Source: Ricinus communis (taxonomy: Eukaryota > Streptophyta > Magnoliopsida > Malpighiales > Euphorbiaceae). From it: a stretch of DNA of 64,000 nt. Both the position numbers and the translations under genes were made by a program. Positions 13,410-25,923 of the stretch are shown in pieces. Under the pieces are notes generated by a model. The model was not told where the DNA came from. It ran no database searches and was given only the letters and a program-made list of their open reading frames with translations. Where the stretch lies: the NCBI RefSeq assembly GCF_019578655.1, contig NC_063265.1:11566501-11630500 (forward strand), written 5' to 3'. Position 1 is the stretch's first letter. Each line of letters starts with the position of its first letter.

Positions 13410-13605
13410 GTGGGGTGAGCCAGGCCAATGCAATAGTGCAACGCACAGGCGACTCGCGAGGACTCCAGTAGCAAGCTATTGTAGCGAGCCCTCCCCCTAT
13501 AAAAATTAATTTAATATCATGTGGACCAATGGTCCACGTATCAGATATTAAACTGATAAGAACAGATACTACACTTGATCTTAGCCAAAAGGCCGAGAAA
13601 GGTAT
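13410..13605 (-). ncRNA. U2: U2 spliceosomal snRNA
   Basis: The minus strand begins ATACCTTTCTCGGCCTTTTG at 13605, the conserved 5' end of U2. It continues through the invariant branch-point-recognition block (GTAGTATCTGTTC at about nt 32-44), the stem-loop II region, a U-rich Sm-type site (TAATTTTTATAGGGG), a 3' stem-loop region, and ends near CTCACCCCACC at 13410. That gives 196 nt, the usual plant U2 length. The RNA pairs with U6 and the intron branch point in the spliceosome. Promoter elements are present at the expected distances (see separate entry), so it looks like a functional gene and not a pseudogene. An open frame on the opposite strand is an artefact. Confidence 0.96.
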
Positions 13606-13630
13606 GCTTACCCCATTCCCTTCGTTTCCT

Positions 13631-13681
13631 TTCTATAGCCGCAGTTTTCAAAAGTTAAGTCTCTTCTTTGCGATGTGGGTT
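13631..13681 (-). promoter_or_regulatory. U2 snRNA promoter: USE and TATA box
   Basis: Upstream of U2 on the minus strand, AACCCACATCG (13681-13671) matches the plant snRNA upstream sequence element RTCCCACATCG in 9-10 of 11 bases. A TATA-like GGCTATAGAA lies at 13640-13631, about 26-35 bases before the RNA start. The ~33-bp gap between them fits the polymerase II class of plant snRNA genes; polymerase III types have a gap about one helical turn shorter. Confidence 0.85.
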
Positions 13682-13837
13682 TTATATGTCTGCTATATTA
13701 AACTTGTTCAAGCTTATCTCCGGAGCTAAAACTGCTGATTTTTTAGATACTATCAGGCTAGAGGAAATCTGGAAGTTGATTATAGATTAACATAACATAC
13801 ACGATTACATCTGGGTTATCATCTACTTATATATATA

Positions 13838-14428
13838 TCAGCACTTGTATGCACAAAAGCACTGCTTAGGAACAGCAGGTGCAGCATACAGATCACAGAG
13901 TCCCATTCCATTATATTTGTTTTTGCAGTCATCCCAGCAGCGATTATTGCCTTTGCAGTTCCAAACTTTGTGGCAGTCCCTTGCTCCTGCCCTCATCACC
14001 ACTTCTTCATCTGCAAAATCCACATAATATAGCAGCTACCCCCCCATCAAGTTCTTGCATATTACAGAATATTTGCTGACTATGAAAATCCCAATCTATA
14101 TAGTACATCATCAGAATAAGAGCACATATACAGTTCTAATCTTAAATATATGTAATAAGTCATGTGCAACATATAAGATGCGAAACAAACTCACTTACTA
14201 ACTGAGCTAATATATAAGATTGTTTTAAGATTATCTGATTTGTTTTAAGATTATCTGATTGAGTTGTTTAGGATTGCTCCCATAGTCTAAAATGTAAGTG
14301 AAATTAAATCTAAAAGTGGGCATTAACTCTTCCTGAATGCTAGAAAAGGAAAAAAATGACAGAGAGAAAATCTTACCAGAGGCAAGAATGAGGAGGACAA
14401 GCAGGAAGAAGGTAGTAAATTTCACCAT
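13838..14428 (-). CDS. Defensin-like (LCR/DEFL type) secreted cysteine-rich peptide
   Basis: A two-exon gene: 14428-14377 and 14010-13838, 74 aa. Exon 1 encodes a signal peptide (MVKFTTFFLLVLLILASG) and the intron falls at its end, as in most plant defensin genes. The mature part has eight cysteines with plant-defensin spacing: C-x5-C-x5-C-x3-C, a GLC glycine-cysteine pair, then CFC and a final C three residues from it, so four disulfides are expected. Such peptides are secreted and act in antimicrobial defence or cell signalling. The mature N-terminus starts with an acidic DEEVV segment that may be trimmed. The subfamily and target cannot be told from sequence. Both splice sites are canonical and no disruption is seen. 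Confidence 0.88.
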
Positions 14429-14510
14429 CTTTATGTATGTTTATATGGATTTTTTTGCGGTTCTTTATGTGCTCTTACTAAGTCTTGTTTCTGAGAGAAA
14501 TTTGGGATGC

Positions 14511-14520
14511 TATTTATAGG
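14511..14520 (-). promoter_or_regulatory. TATA box of the defensin-like gene
   Basis: The minus strand reads CCTATAAATA, a near-perfect plant TATA box about 85 bases before the ATG at 14428. It predicts a 5' UTR of roughly 50 bases. Confidence 0.7.
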
Positions 14521-15436
14521 ACTAAAGGCCTTATTTTTCAGGGAGGCTACAGTTCAATTTGCATTAAGGATAAGCATACAAAAGTCATGGTATAGTGGAA
14601 TTATGATTCTGCAGTTTTATAATGTAATTGCCCAAGAATCACAATGTTAAAGAATATAATTAATTAGCACACCTATTTCATTTAAGTGTGAGACATTTTG
14701 GGACCCTAGAAAGGAATTTGGTGAAGATACCCCTGTTAAAAGTTTCCAAATTCTTGAAACACTTAATGGTCAGATATATAGTAAATTATCCAAAAGTAAA
14801 AATGAACTTTAATTTGTGCCTGGCTAAACTTGATTCCAAGAGTGTGAAAACCCAAGAGTGTGATCTTCATCCAGTCTTTTCTTATGATATATTCCACCTA
14901 AGTGCTTTTTGCATAGACCAATCCTGAAATGGTTAGGCAAACACCATTGCATCATACAGTTACATATATAACCCCTCTTTTGACATCATACCACTTATGT
15001 GGATTATGTTAAGGAGGTGTGGTGATTAATGCACTCAGCTTTCACTTACTTTTTTATGATGGCAGTGTAACAAAAGAGAGCAGGTAAATGATTTAATTTA
15101 GTATATTAATCTAGTGGTAAACGAAGGAGTGTATTCTTAGTGATAGCAGCCACACCTTGATGCATTCTTAGTGATAGCAAGTTCTGAACATAAAAATTAC
15201 ATGCTCTCACTTGCTGCCAAGTGCCAAGCAAACGGAACCTGACTCATGGTAATGAAAACAAAATTACAAATGAAAAGGGGTCCTCTCTTAGGCAATTCGC
15301 CTATGCAGAAATTTGCTAAACGACCTCAACGAGATTGGATTGAGCCGACACCTTTTCTTTCATCTTTAAGGAGCTCTATCCAAGCCTGGTCCTCACTCCT
15401 AACTCCTAAGTTCTGATCTACCAACCATTTTACCTT
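14521..15436. other. Intergenic: upstream of defensin-like gene, downstream of SEC-C gene
   Basis: Contains the distal promoter of the defensin-like gene and the 3' UTR of the SEC-C gene. A short direct repeat, GCATTCTTAGTGATAGCA-like, occurs twice near 15131 and 15161. No coding region, RNA gene or transposon could be supported. Confidence 0.4.
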
Positions 15437-17254
15437 TTAAACCTTCTCATCCTTTCCACAGCACCTTAACAACAAAGAACATGAACAGAATTAGCTAGCT
15501 GATTTCAAAGAAAAAAAACAGCATAAGAAAGTAAAACTTTCAACATATACCAGGAGTTATGACAGTTTACACCCTATTTCTGGTGGAAATAACATAGCTA
15601 CAGGGGAACCGAGAACGGAAGTAGTGTGCAGCACAACATGCACAGAGAATTAATGTAATATGCAAGGCCTTGCATCTATTGCCCTTAAAATTCAACCAAG
15701 GGTAAATAGCTTCAAGCAGCGCATAAAGATTCTCTATGCTCACAACATAATATCAGGAAGTAGTCACAGTATCAACTTTTGACTGATATATCAATCTGGA
15801 ACATTTTTATTTTCAAAGGTACAGAAATCTATAAAATATAACTTCCTCTCTACATCACAAAAGATAACAGGATTCCAATTTTTTATGCACCAATAGTCTA
15901 ATCTTGTGCGCTGCACATGCATGCAAAAACTTCAATTAATACAGACATGCATTCATAAGAAATACAATAATTATCTCATGCAAAAACATGGTCATACTAG
16001 TAAAGCAATTGGCACCATCAAACACATGCAGATTCAAGCAAGTGTGCATAAGATATTTCAGAGTTCAAACTAATGGAGTGATTCTATCTCCAAGCGTGAA
16101 ACAACATATAAACAAAGAAAAGACTAGAAAATACAGTTAAATTGCAAAAGAAACAGAAAGCATTAAGAATTACCGTTTGTATCTCTTCTTGGAACCGCAT
16201 GGACAGAGCGCATTTCTGCTTAACTGCCCACTCTTAGCCAAATTAGACCTAGCAAGTTCTAATGGTGTTGACCCCATCAGCTTTTGGATCTAGAGAACAA
16301 AAATTACAATAAATGATACACGTTTCTTGCATTTCAGTTCTAAAGCAGAATTAGGAAAAAAAAATGAACATGCATAGTGATTATAAAAACTGCAAATGAG
16401 ACAAGGAATTGAGTCATCAGATAATTGACCACTTCATATGCATAAAAAAGAGAAAATTAAAATAAATAAATAAATAAAATCGGCGATTGCATCATTTAAA
16501 TTCAAAACCATAGCAGCCATAAACCATAAAGTGAAGAATTAGCACCTCGGCTATGCTCTTCGGTGCAGGTTTCCCTTCTTCTTTTAACTTCTGAAGCTTC
16601 TTTTGCGCTTCTTTAGCCCAGGTAAACTGCGCAAGCGATCTCTCAACTTCAGCTATAGTGCAATTACAATGCTTTGCAGCTTCTTGCTTTTGAGTTGTTT
16701 GAAGGTTCTAAAAGAATCAAGAAACCTAAAACCACAATCAGTAAAAAGTACCCAAAAAGAAGCAAGGTTTATGGTAAGAATAATAATAAATTTATTTAAA
16801 AAAAAAAAAAACAAACCTCCCCAGTAGGATCAAATCCACTAAGATATCTAATAATCCGTTCCATTTTTTCAAATGCATCAGAAAATGTGGCTTCACTGCT
16901 TCTACCTACTATAAATTTTTTGAACGACCCAACTCTTCTTGCATTCTTTAACTCATCAGCAAACCCTAAAAATGAAAATGTTAAATAATTATGAATATTA
17001 ATAATAATTGGAACGTTTAATTAGCGATACTCACGAATTAGAGTGAAGGACTGCACTGCGGTGTCTTTGGAGTCTCCTTTTTGTCCGGTAAAGACTCCTT
17101 TAATTGAGTCCATCCATGAGTACGCCGATGCTGTTGAGAAGATGAAGCGGTGTTGCTGTGATGAAATTAGGCGAGTGTTGCTGCGACTGTAGAATAAGAA
17201 GAGGGATTTAGGGTTTTGTTTGGAAATGTTGATTAGGAATCTTGGAGATTGCAT
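15437..17254 (-). CDS. SEC-C motif protein, predicted mitochondrial
   Basis: Five exons (17254-17035, 16965-16817, 16707-16546, 16289-16174, 15464-15437) sum to exactly 225 codons (224 aa). The N-terminus is basic, Ser/Arg-rich and lacks acidic residues for ~45 residues, as in a mitochondrial presequence. The middle is a helical region (FADELKNARRVGSF..., KMERIIRYLSGFDPTGE) followed by a Lys/Glu-rich coil. The C-terminus carries a SEC-C zinc-binding motif, CPCGSKKRYKR then CC, known from SecA C-termini and from many small proteins. The motif is split by the last intron: the 28-nt final exon adds CCGKDEKV. If that intron is retained, an in-frame TAA at the donor ends the protein before the second cysteine pair. 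Exact function is unknown to me. Confidence 0.85.
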
Positions 17255-18406
17255 GATTATTGCAATTTTTCTTTTTGATGGTGATGTTGATTCTTGATGT
17301 TAGGGTTTTAGTTGGGGGTTCTTCAGGGGCTTGAGAATTGTTTGTTGTAGGCGAAGTAGTGTGTTTGTTTTCACAGGAGACACACTGCATGTCGTTTAAA
17401 AGTGGCAATCCTCTAGATTTCAAACGATTGATTGTTTCCTGAACGACCACATAAAACGACCCGTCGTCGATTAATCCTTTATCCGCCGGTCGAATTTTTT
17501 TTTTATTTTGAAAATAAATTAATTTATACATATAAACTAATTTCTTACAAAAATCAACGATCATCTACACTGGAAAATAATTAAATACTTAAAAGACATA
17601 TATGTTATATCCTTGTTATATCCTTTGTGGCCTAAATCTGAGTCAAAAGAACTAAAATTTACAAATAGATCTATGCAATAAATGATGCATGACATGGGTT
17701 GGGTGTATAATTATTTGCCAACATAGGTCCCAAAGTCAGGTCCAACTTGCAAATAATAAAAAAGGGGACATGCTTCTTGCATTATATATTATTGCTAACA
17801 AATTGACCCAATTTGCAAAATATTGAAATATTATCAATTAACTCTGGAACTCATAATTGTATGAAAGAAATTAGCATGTTAAGATTAGGAATCATAGCCT
17901 GGCAGTGGCACAGCCTGGTTCTACAATTTTACAATTATTTTACCAAAACAAATTATAGTTTTCATGGTTTGACTCTAAAATTTATAATTCTTTAACCATA
18001 CATTAAAAATATAGTCACTTGTCAACTCACACATAATACTATTAATCCGTTTTTTAGTAAATTAAAAAGGCAAAGCATACCTTTTTTTTATATATTGATA
18101 GCAATTTTATTATGTAATTCATAATCTATTAATTTCAGATCTCTGATAAATTAATATATATATACTATATTTGTAAGTTAATTATAAGTTAAATACAATT
18201 TCTACTCGAATTTTATTTATTGAAATTAAGGTTTCCAAACGACACAACTCAAACTTGTTAATGTTTAAACAAACAATTTACAGATTCCCAAAACGACACA
18301 ATTATTAAATACTGATTAAAAAAATTATATATCCCATACAGCATGAGCCTGTAAATAGAGGCAGAGATGAAGAAACAAAGATAACACAACGCAAAAACAG
18401 AAGCAA
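17255..18406. other. Divergent promoter region (SEC-C gene / methyltransferase-like gene)
   Basis: About 1.15 kb between two genes transcribed away from each other, so both promoters should lie here. It is AT-rich. A GC-richer patch near 17300-17490, next to the SEC-C start, contains an open frame that I judge spurious. No further feature could be supported. Confidence 0.4.
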
Positions 18407-19868
18407 ATGGCTATCTTAGCATCAACAGGACCGACACAAAAAGGGATAGTGATAACAGTACCAGTTCTAGTGCTATCAGTATCTGTAGCAGCTATTATGT
18501 TGTTCTTCCTCCTGTCTTCTTTATCTTCTTGTGATTGTTCGGTTTCTTCTTCTTCTTCTTCTTCTCCTTCTTTTGGTGGCGCTGAGTTTGAGAGGTTGTT
18601 AAGGAGAGAGTATCAGCGTCAAAAGAGGATATTGAATGGGTTAAAGACCAGATCCGTGGTAATGGATTGCATATGCAAGATAATGTTCTTCGTAAGGGAT
18701 TAACCCTCGCACTAGGGCTCAGCAATTACAAGATCTTATTCAGTAAGTTGTTTCTTTCTTCTTCTTTTCTTTTTGTGTTATTAGGTTTTTTCTGGTTGTT
18801 AAAAAAGATGAGATTTTATGGAGTCATGCAGAAGAATATTATTGTAACGTTAGTTTTAAGTAGCCTTTTTTATGTATAAGGATGAAATGATTTACTCAGT
18901 GCCACTGATTTGATTAAATCCTTAAAAGGGTATTGTAAGCTTTGATCTAACAGACAAAGGGAGAAAGAAAGAGTTTTTGTCACTTTAATGTGTAGCATTT
19001 TATTTGAATAATAGTAGCTGTTACATTTCTCTCAATTTGCTGAATGATTGGAAAACTGGTCTGTAGCTATGAAACCCATTGTAGTCAATGATGAGAAGTG
19101 CCCTGCTTGTCTGAGATCTTCTCTTAAAGACTCTAGCAATTTCTGTTAGAAATTAACAAAAACTTCATGCAAAGGGGAAGCTTTTGTTTAAATGATTGGA
19201 CTGTATTTTTCAGGTTTAAGGGTATCTCACATTATGAAGAGGCAGAATCCAATAATCATACTGCACTTCCTTGCCCTGGTGAGCTCCTCGTAGAAGAGCA
19301 TCATAGTAACTATGGGGAGCCGTGGGCAGGTGGGCGAGATGTGTTTGAGTTCCTAGCTGAGTCTGCTCACTTATCGCCCATCTCACAAGTGCTTGAGATT
19401 GGATGTGGCACACTTCGTGTTGGTTTGCATTTTATTCGGTATCTTAGTCCTGGTCACTACCATTGTCTTGAAAGAGATGAGCTCTCTCTAATGGCTGCAC
19501 TTAGATATGAGCTTCCTTCTCAGGGTCTTCTGCACAAACGACCACTGATTGTACGAGGGGAAGATATGGATTTCTCTAGGTTTGGTTCAGGGGTTGTATA
19601 TGATTTGATATATGCTAGTGCTGTGTTTCTTCACATGCCTGATAAGCTTGTCTGGGTTGGACTAGAAAGGCTAGCAAGTAAATTGAAACCTTATGACGGA
19701 CGAATCTTTGTATCACATAATATAAAGTTCTGTTCAAGACTGGGAGGTGAGGAATGTACTAAGAGGCTAACAAATTTGGGGCTTGAGTATTTGGGAAAGC
19801 ATACCCATGATAGCTTGCTTTTTAATCATTATGAAATTTGGTTCGAGTTTAAAAGGTTCAAAGCTTAA
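18407..19868 (+). CDS. Membrane-anchored SAM-dependent methyltransferase-like protein
   Basis: Two exons: 18407-18742 and 19214-19868 (donor TTCA|GTAAGT, acceptor TTTTTCAG). Residues ~13-39 form a hydrophobic anchor (GIVITVPVLVLSVSVAAIML...), followed by a Ser-rich stretch and a basic coil (EFERLLRREYQRQKR). The second exon has a class I methyltransferase fold: VLEIGCGTLRVGLHFI (motif I), LERDELSL (acidic motif II), VYDLIYASAVFLHM (motif IV region) and RIFVSHN. Substrate unknown; the plant homologues I recall are uncharacterised. Exon 1 appears to lack two bases, one after 18634 and one after 18722. Allowing for them gives RILEWVKDQIRGNGL and LGLRQLQDLIQ and a total of exactly 331 codons. As written, the frame stops at 18701-18703. 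I read the losses as homopolymer (GG to G) errors. Confidence 0.83.
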
Positions 19869-21163
19869 AAGGTGCAGAGTATAGTTGTCTTGGTTTTGGT
19901 TCTGGGTACTGCTGATGCAAGAGTAAGGCTGCCCTGGCTGTTGTATGCTCCTTTTTGTTATTTCTGATTCATGCCACAAATTTATCAAGAGGTTAGCTTT
20001 TCATCATGCTGTTGATAGTTGTAAGTAGAAGGGAGATTTGATGATCTTGAAGATTTTTATTAGGGTAGATAATCTGTTTGCGGACATATTCGGAGAGACT
20101 GTTAGTTCTGTGAAAAAAGAAGTATTACGCGGAACTTCTATCTTGAGGATTCACTGATTGCATAGGCGCGGGGAACTTTCCCCTATTATGTAATGGCTAA
20201 TTTAAATTTCAAACATATTTGTGGAACAGATAAATTCTTTCTTGGATTCATTTCTTGTTTCTTGATCACTGCTTGAAACTGTGATGTGAAATGCAACAAT
20301 TTAACGCACATGAAAAAACCAATTGATTAGTTGTGTTTGATTTTATGTTTCCTCTTTAGAATTTCGATCTGTAACAACAATTTGGCATGCTTGTTTAGAA
20401 CCAATCTAATATTGCTATCAAAGACATTATTCTGCCTGCCTGTGCACACGTAAGTACGTTCTAGTAATAGCATGGCACTTTTCTGTACAAGTTAAATGTT
20501 GCCTTAAATCAGAAGTAAAATGGGGGAGGATTTGATTCTTGGTCTGAATTGAGCAGAGGAGGCTTTGGCTAAAATGGAACAGAGCTGCACATGGCAAATG
20601 CTTACTACTGAAGCATGGTCCGAATCTAGTTGAAACCCAAATAATTTTCAAGCTTCTGGGTTTGAGGATTGGCGTTTTGTCTGATAAGAATTGGTGCTTT
20701 ACTCATTTATGCAGAAGGATCTACACATGGCAGATAGTGGGAGCTGTTAAGAGATGCATTGCACATAATGCGATAGAAAATAAAAACCATAAATATGAAA
20801 AATGAAACTATCAGTAAACAGATCAAAGACAGAAGTACATTTTTAAATACTTTGTCAATGGGTTCTGAACAAATTTATAAATAAAATCAGTACTACAATG
20901 ATCACGTTAATGAGTAATTAACAATTCCCTTCAACCTAAACTGCAGAACCCATGTGATGACAGGGATCTAATACAGAACAAAAAAAAAAAATTAACAGAT
21001 CCCACCAAACCTAAGCAAACCAACAGTATGACAATATATGACATAGAATCTAAAAGAAGTCACTCCAGAAAGCCTCTTCCAGATCAAAAGTATAATAATT
21101 TCACACAGATCTACCAGCATTAGACAACTAAAAGAGTCACCAAAATGGAAGTTCTGTTTCCAC
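19869..21163. other. Convergent intergenic region
   Basis: Holds the 3' UTRs of the methyltransferase-like gene (+) and the kinesin (-). I see no other gene, RNA or transposon here. Confidence 0.4.
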
Positions 21164-24100
21164 TTAGATTAGATCAGACATTCGTCTTCTATGGCGACAA
21201 AGTGTAATTCTCAAGTTTGGATCTGATGAAGTAACCATCTTGCTCCGAGGCAATGTCGCTGTCCTCAAATCTGTGTCATTGCATTTGAGACTTTGGGTGG
21301 CAATAGTTTTTGCCTCAGCATACCGTGATTTTTTTTTTGAATCCCGTAGAAGTGTTTTGAGACGCAAATCTGAATAACTGAGGGACTGAGAAGCCAAGAA
21401 CTGGACTGAACTTCTTGAACCTGACCTGAAACTTCCTGCTTTTCTGACAATCTCCTTCTCGGCAACACTTTGCCTTTGACGACTAGCTACGGTAGAAGTC
21501 ATGAATCTTGGGAGAGAAGTAATCAAGCTTCTCTTAGTTCTGGTTTCAGTAATTGAAGGAGTTTCAGTGACTTGCAAATGATCTTCTGCAAGACTTCTAG
21601 GTGACTCTTCTTTGTCAGGGAGTTGGTATGTGGTTACAAGAAGTTTCTTGTTTTCAATTAAAAGGAACTTTGCCGTTTGTATTTGATTCCTGATCTTCTG
21701 GCATCCTTCTTCAGCTTCTCTCATGTCTTCTTCAAGCTCTGAGATTCTTTTCCGCCTTTGCTTGATTAGGTCCTGTTGGAGGCGCATATACAACAGATGG
21801 TTATAAACCCTTTCCTTTTGAGCTTTTGAGAATAAACTATGAGAAATTACCGCTGGCAGTTCTCCATTGGTTTCAATTGCTCTTGCTCTATTTGCAAAGC
21901 TTAAAGAACAAATTGTCTCTCCAACGTCTTCCACACAAGGGCTTACATGCACAAGCATTATAACCTTTGAACTGTCACCTGAAGCAAATGGATTTAAAAA
22001 TGTTAGGATTTTGAAGCTACCAGGAGATTGTAATATTGAGCTTCTGTAAATTAGTAAGCAGTCAAAACCATGCATATGTCCTTTCAAAAAAAAAAAAGGA
22101 AAACCATGCATATGCATGGAACTCGATAATAGTCAATTTGTCACTGCTAGAAATTTCAAGTTCCCACCCCTCCAACAATGATTCTGTCATCTACTCTAAA
22201 CTGCAATATGAATGAACTACAACAATTTACTTTTTTTGTGGCCTCCAGAACATGGTAATTCCTTAGAATTAAATTAGAGAAGAGCAGGGCCTTGCCTAAG
22301 GAATCTTTCAGGATTTGAGTTAGCTTGCTATTTCTGCAAACAAAGAAGTGAAATTTAAAATCAGAATTAAAAAATTTAAATAAAAAAAAGTTTATCCTAA
22401 AAGGAAGAGACCATGCATTAAAGGAAGAGTAAGACCAACTAAGAACTTACCTGTAAGGCACATGACCTCTCTTCTTTCTGAGAGCAGCAATAACATCTCC
22501 TAAAGCAGAAAGGAGAGAGATTTATGGCCCTTCCTTCATCAAGTGTCTGCCCTGTAGCCCCTGTTTTTAACAAGCGTTCACTACCTCCAAGATCCACCAT
22601 CCACAGTTTGCTTACTTTGGCTTTAGCTTTCAAATCATCTCCATGTCGAGAAATGTTGATCCTCATTAAGCTAGATATATAGAACTAAACAGATAAAGTA
22701 ATTGTCAAACCAAACTAATCAACAAAGAAGTTCAACAGATTAAGAAAGACCATGAACCCACCAGTGCGACCTGCTTGATGTCTCATTCACATTAGTCCAT
22801 GAAGTTGATCTAGCTCGTCGACCCTTGCTGTACCACCATTTTGCTTTTGCTAAATCTGGAATTTTGACCTCTGTTAATCCCTCAATTTCCACCAATCCCT
22901 TCGGATCTGTTTGTATGTTAAGATTGCTGTGATAAAGTTACGCAGACCAATTAACCAACGTATATTTCAAGGGCCTCCAGTTAACTTCTGATTAATGATT
23001 CATTAACAGCATGAAGAGAATTATAATTACCATCTTGCTGCTGCCTCATACGATTTATATGCAACTTTTGGAGCTAGTAGATCTCTCAGATTTCCCATGT
23101 AAACTTCCAACATGCTCATGGAAAATGTTACAGAATAAGAGGTGTCCAAAGAAGCTTGATGATAAAGCTCTTCAAGAGCCCTAGGGATGATCCCCGGCTG
23201 GTCATTTGTGCCATCCTATATAAAGATTCTAATGCTCAATCTAATGGTTCAAAGAAGAAAAACAAAAAAGAGTATACTGCAAGAATGACGATTTTCAAAG
23301 CTGTCACTAACCATTGTAAATGTCTTGCCAGTGCCAGTTTGACCATAAGCGAATATACATACATTGTACCCATCAAGTGCAGATCTAAGGATTGGCTCAA
23401 CATCAGTAAAAACATCCTCTGCGTAGTTTTCAAGCAGAATATTACCCACTATAACTGCAACCGAGAAAGCATATAAATGAACCCCAAAGAAAATGTGAAA
23501 TTAGATACCAACCTTGAGTAGCTGCTTGATTGAAAACTTTATCAAATCTGAATGCTTTCATACTTCCTAAATATTTGATTACAACCTTTTCTGACTCAAT
23601 TAACACGGGTTCATGAATTCTTCTCCACTCTGTCAGTAGAAATGGTCTAATTCGGCAAAATACTCTAATACAGCCTGAAAAGTAAAACTTTGAATGAGAA
23701 AATGAAAAATAAAAATCCCATGTTTTAGCCAAACAATAAATAACAACCTTTAATATCTAATATCTTATTCAATGCTTCTTTACGCTTCTTGGTCAATGAC
23801 CTCTCCTTCTGTTTCAACTGAGCAATTTCTCCTACAAGATCAATTAAACAAAAGAAACTTGTATCATCAAAGGCCCTTCAATACTTGTACTAAGAAGATC
23901 ATTATATTTTCCAGTAACTGGTTTCTGAAACTATAATTTGCATTTACCAATTCTGACTTGTAATTTTACCTTCCAAGTGAGAGAAACGTGCTAAAATCAA
24001 AAAAATGATCTCAATTGGCTCAGATTAATAGCATAACCAATACTTGAAAAACTTACCTTCTAGATTTGATATGGATTGCATAAGCGAATTCTTTTCTTGC

Positions 24101-24281
24101 TCAGGAACTATATTTACATCAGTGTAAATGGTGGGTGGTGGCTGTAAATTCAACAATTCAGATTCCATTACCATCCTATCAACGCAATCCAGGTTTGATC
24201 TCATAGGGAATGATTTCAAGGACTCATTTACATTGTCTAGAGAAATGAGATCTGCACTTCATTTTCAGTGGAAATGAACAT
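21164..24281 (-). CDS. Kinesin with kinesin-14-type motor (KIN-14 family)
   Basis: A microtubule motor. Minus-strand exons: 24281-24057, 23831-23748, 23674-23513, 23454-23312, 23215-23031, 22926-22762, 22670-22451, 22333-22296, 21978-21164; 678 aa after two indels are allowed for. A short N-terminal region and small coil ([20 protein letters not shown]) precede the motor, which begins [11 protein letters not shown]. The P-loop is GQTGTGKT, switch I SSRSH, switch II DLGGSE (Gly where DLAGSE is usual), then INLS and [16 protein letters not shown]. After the motor comes a coiled coil ([20 protein letters not shown]...) and a basic Ser/Arg-rich tail. Start-like KIN-14 members with this order include Arabidopsis At1g55550 (KIN-14T). 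Exon 1 lacks one base (TTTT read as TTT at about 24241-24247) and exon 7 has one extra base at about 22512. The 22296/21978 intron uses a GC donor (AG|GCAAGG). The start ATG is the first in the exon; an upstream coding exon cannot be excluded. Confidence 0.88.
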
Positions 24282-25877
24282 ATCTAAAACTAATGGAAAC
24301 TGAAAAAGCACAACCCTTTTCCATAAACAGAAATATTTTGCACAAAAGTTCACAATCCTTGGAACTTTGCTTAGAAAACACCCAACAGAAAACAAAATCG
24401 AATAAAGCTGTATATGCTATATTCTGTCAAATGAAGAAAGAATGAGAAACAACTGAGACCATACGGAATGTTTTGTTACTTAATAGATAATAAAACCAAA
24501 AAGACTTGCTATTTCAAGAAATTTAAAACTGACAGAACACCAGGACGTAGATGAATTATAACCCAAAAGAAAAAAAATATCAAGAGTGAAGTGTAAATGA
24601 AGATGAATCACATGCAATCAGGAGTACCCAAAAGAAAAACTTTTCCGAGAACTGAACTGGTAGACATCAAAAAAAAAAATAATACAAGAAGAATAGCAGA
24701 ACCCAAGATCAGGTCACTCAGTCGAGTAAAAAGACACCAACTTTAACTTGCTCAACTAATTCAAACAAAGAAACCCAAGAAATAAGAAAACCCTAGGAGT
24801 TGAAACAAGAAAACAAGACAGGAAGTCAAAAGTTGAGCTCAAGTTTTCAATGATTGAACACTCTTTTAAATCTGATTAGGAGGTGAAATGAAAGTCCTTT
24901 ACATCAGTACAGAGTGTTTTATTAAGTTGACAATGGCCAATAAGAAATGAAAAATAATGCACGTAACAGTGAAAGATGCTTATTCTGTATTAGTAAAGGT
25001 TGGTCCAGATCTACAAAAATGAACGTCTTAAAAAATAAAAAATAAAAAGTAAATTTCTTCTTTATCTTTTTTCAAAGAGGAGCGTATGGAGCGGAGGAGA
25101 AGAGGCAAAGGCAAGAATCAAAGTGGAGCTCTGACGCTTTTCTTAAGCTGACATGGAGGGGTCTCTGTTGGTTATGTTTTCAAGTCCAAAATGATGTGGT
25201 TGTACAATTTTTTAAATATTATGGATTCAGGGATCGTAATTGATGTGATTGTAATTGTATAGTACCTACCACTTTCAGAAAAAAAAAAAAAAAATCAATT
25301 GTAACTGCACAGTAACCAAACCCACCGTGAATTCTGGAAAAGCCATTGTTTATTTTGTTCTAATTTCTATGGTCATTCTAAGTTTTATTTTGTTCTAAAT
25401 TGGTTGTCTAATTTTAATAATTGATAGTCTGTAATTTATAAAAATATTATTTTTAATAGTTTATCTAAAATATTTGATTAATTAATTCTATATTAGTTTT
25501 ATAGAATCTAAAATATTTAATAAGTTATCCTTTTTTTCATTTTCATACATATTCAGATATTTGACTAAATCAACTAAACTTTTAAAAAATTATATTTTAG
25601 AATTAGATGAATCTATTAAAGTATCATTTTTGTCACTAAGACTGAATTATTTATTTTAATCTCTCATTTTGAGAAAATAAATAATAAATAATTTTTAATA
25701 CAATTTAATGAAAAAGATATATTTTTTCTCTTGAGAGAAACTTAGTAACAAATACTAATGTTGGATAAGCCGTACAAATAATTCAATTTAATAATAACAA
25801 GAAGAAGACTAAAATTAATAAAATAATAATAATGTAGCATATCGCCTATATCGATAATCGATGGTATTATAAAAATA

Positions 25878-25923
<46 letters not shown>

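Noticed and set aside
13529..13729. 66-residue open frame over the U2 region
   Set aside because: It is antisense to the U2 snRNA and shows no protein features.
17208..17564. 118-residue minus-strand frame upstream of the SEC-C gene
   Set aside because: It overlaps the SEC-C first exon in another frame; only the SEC-C frame has matching splice phases and a motif.
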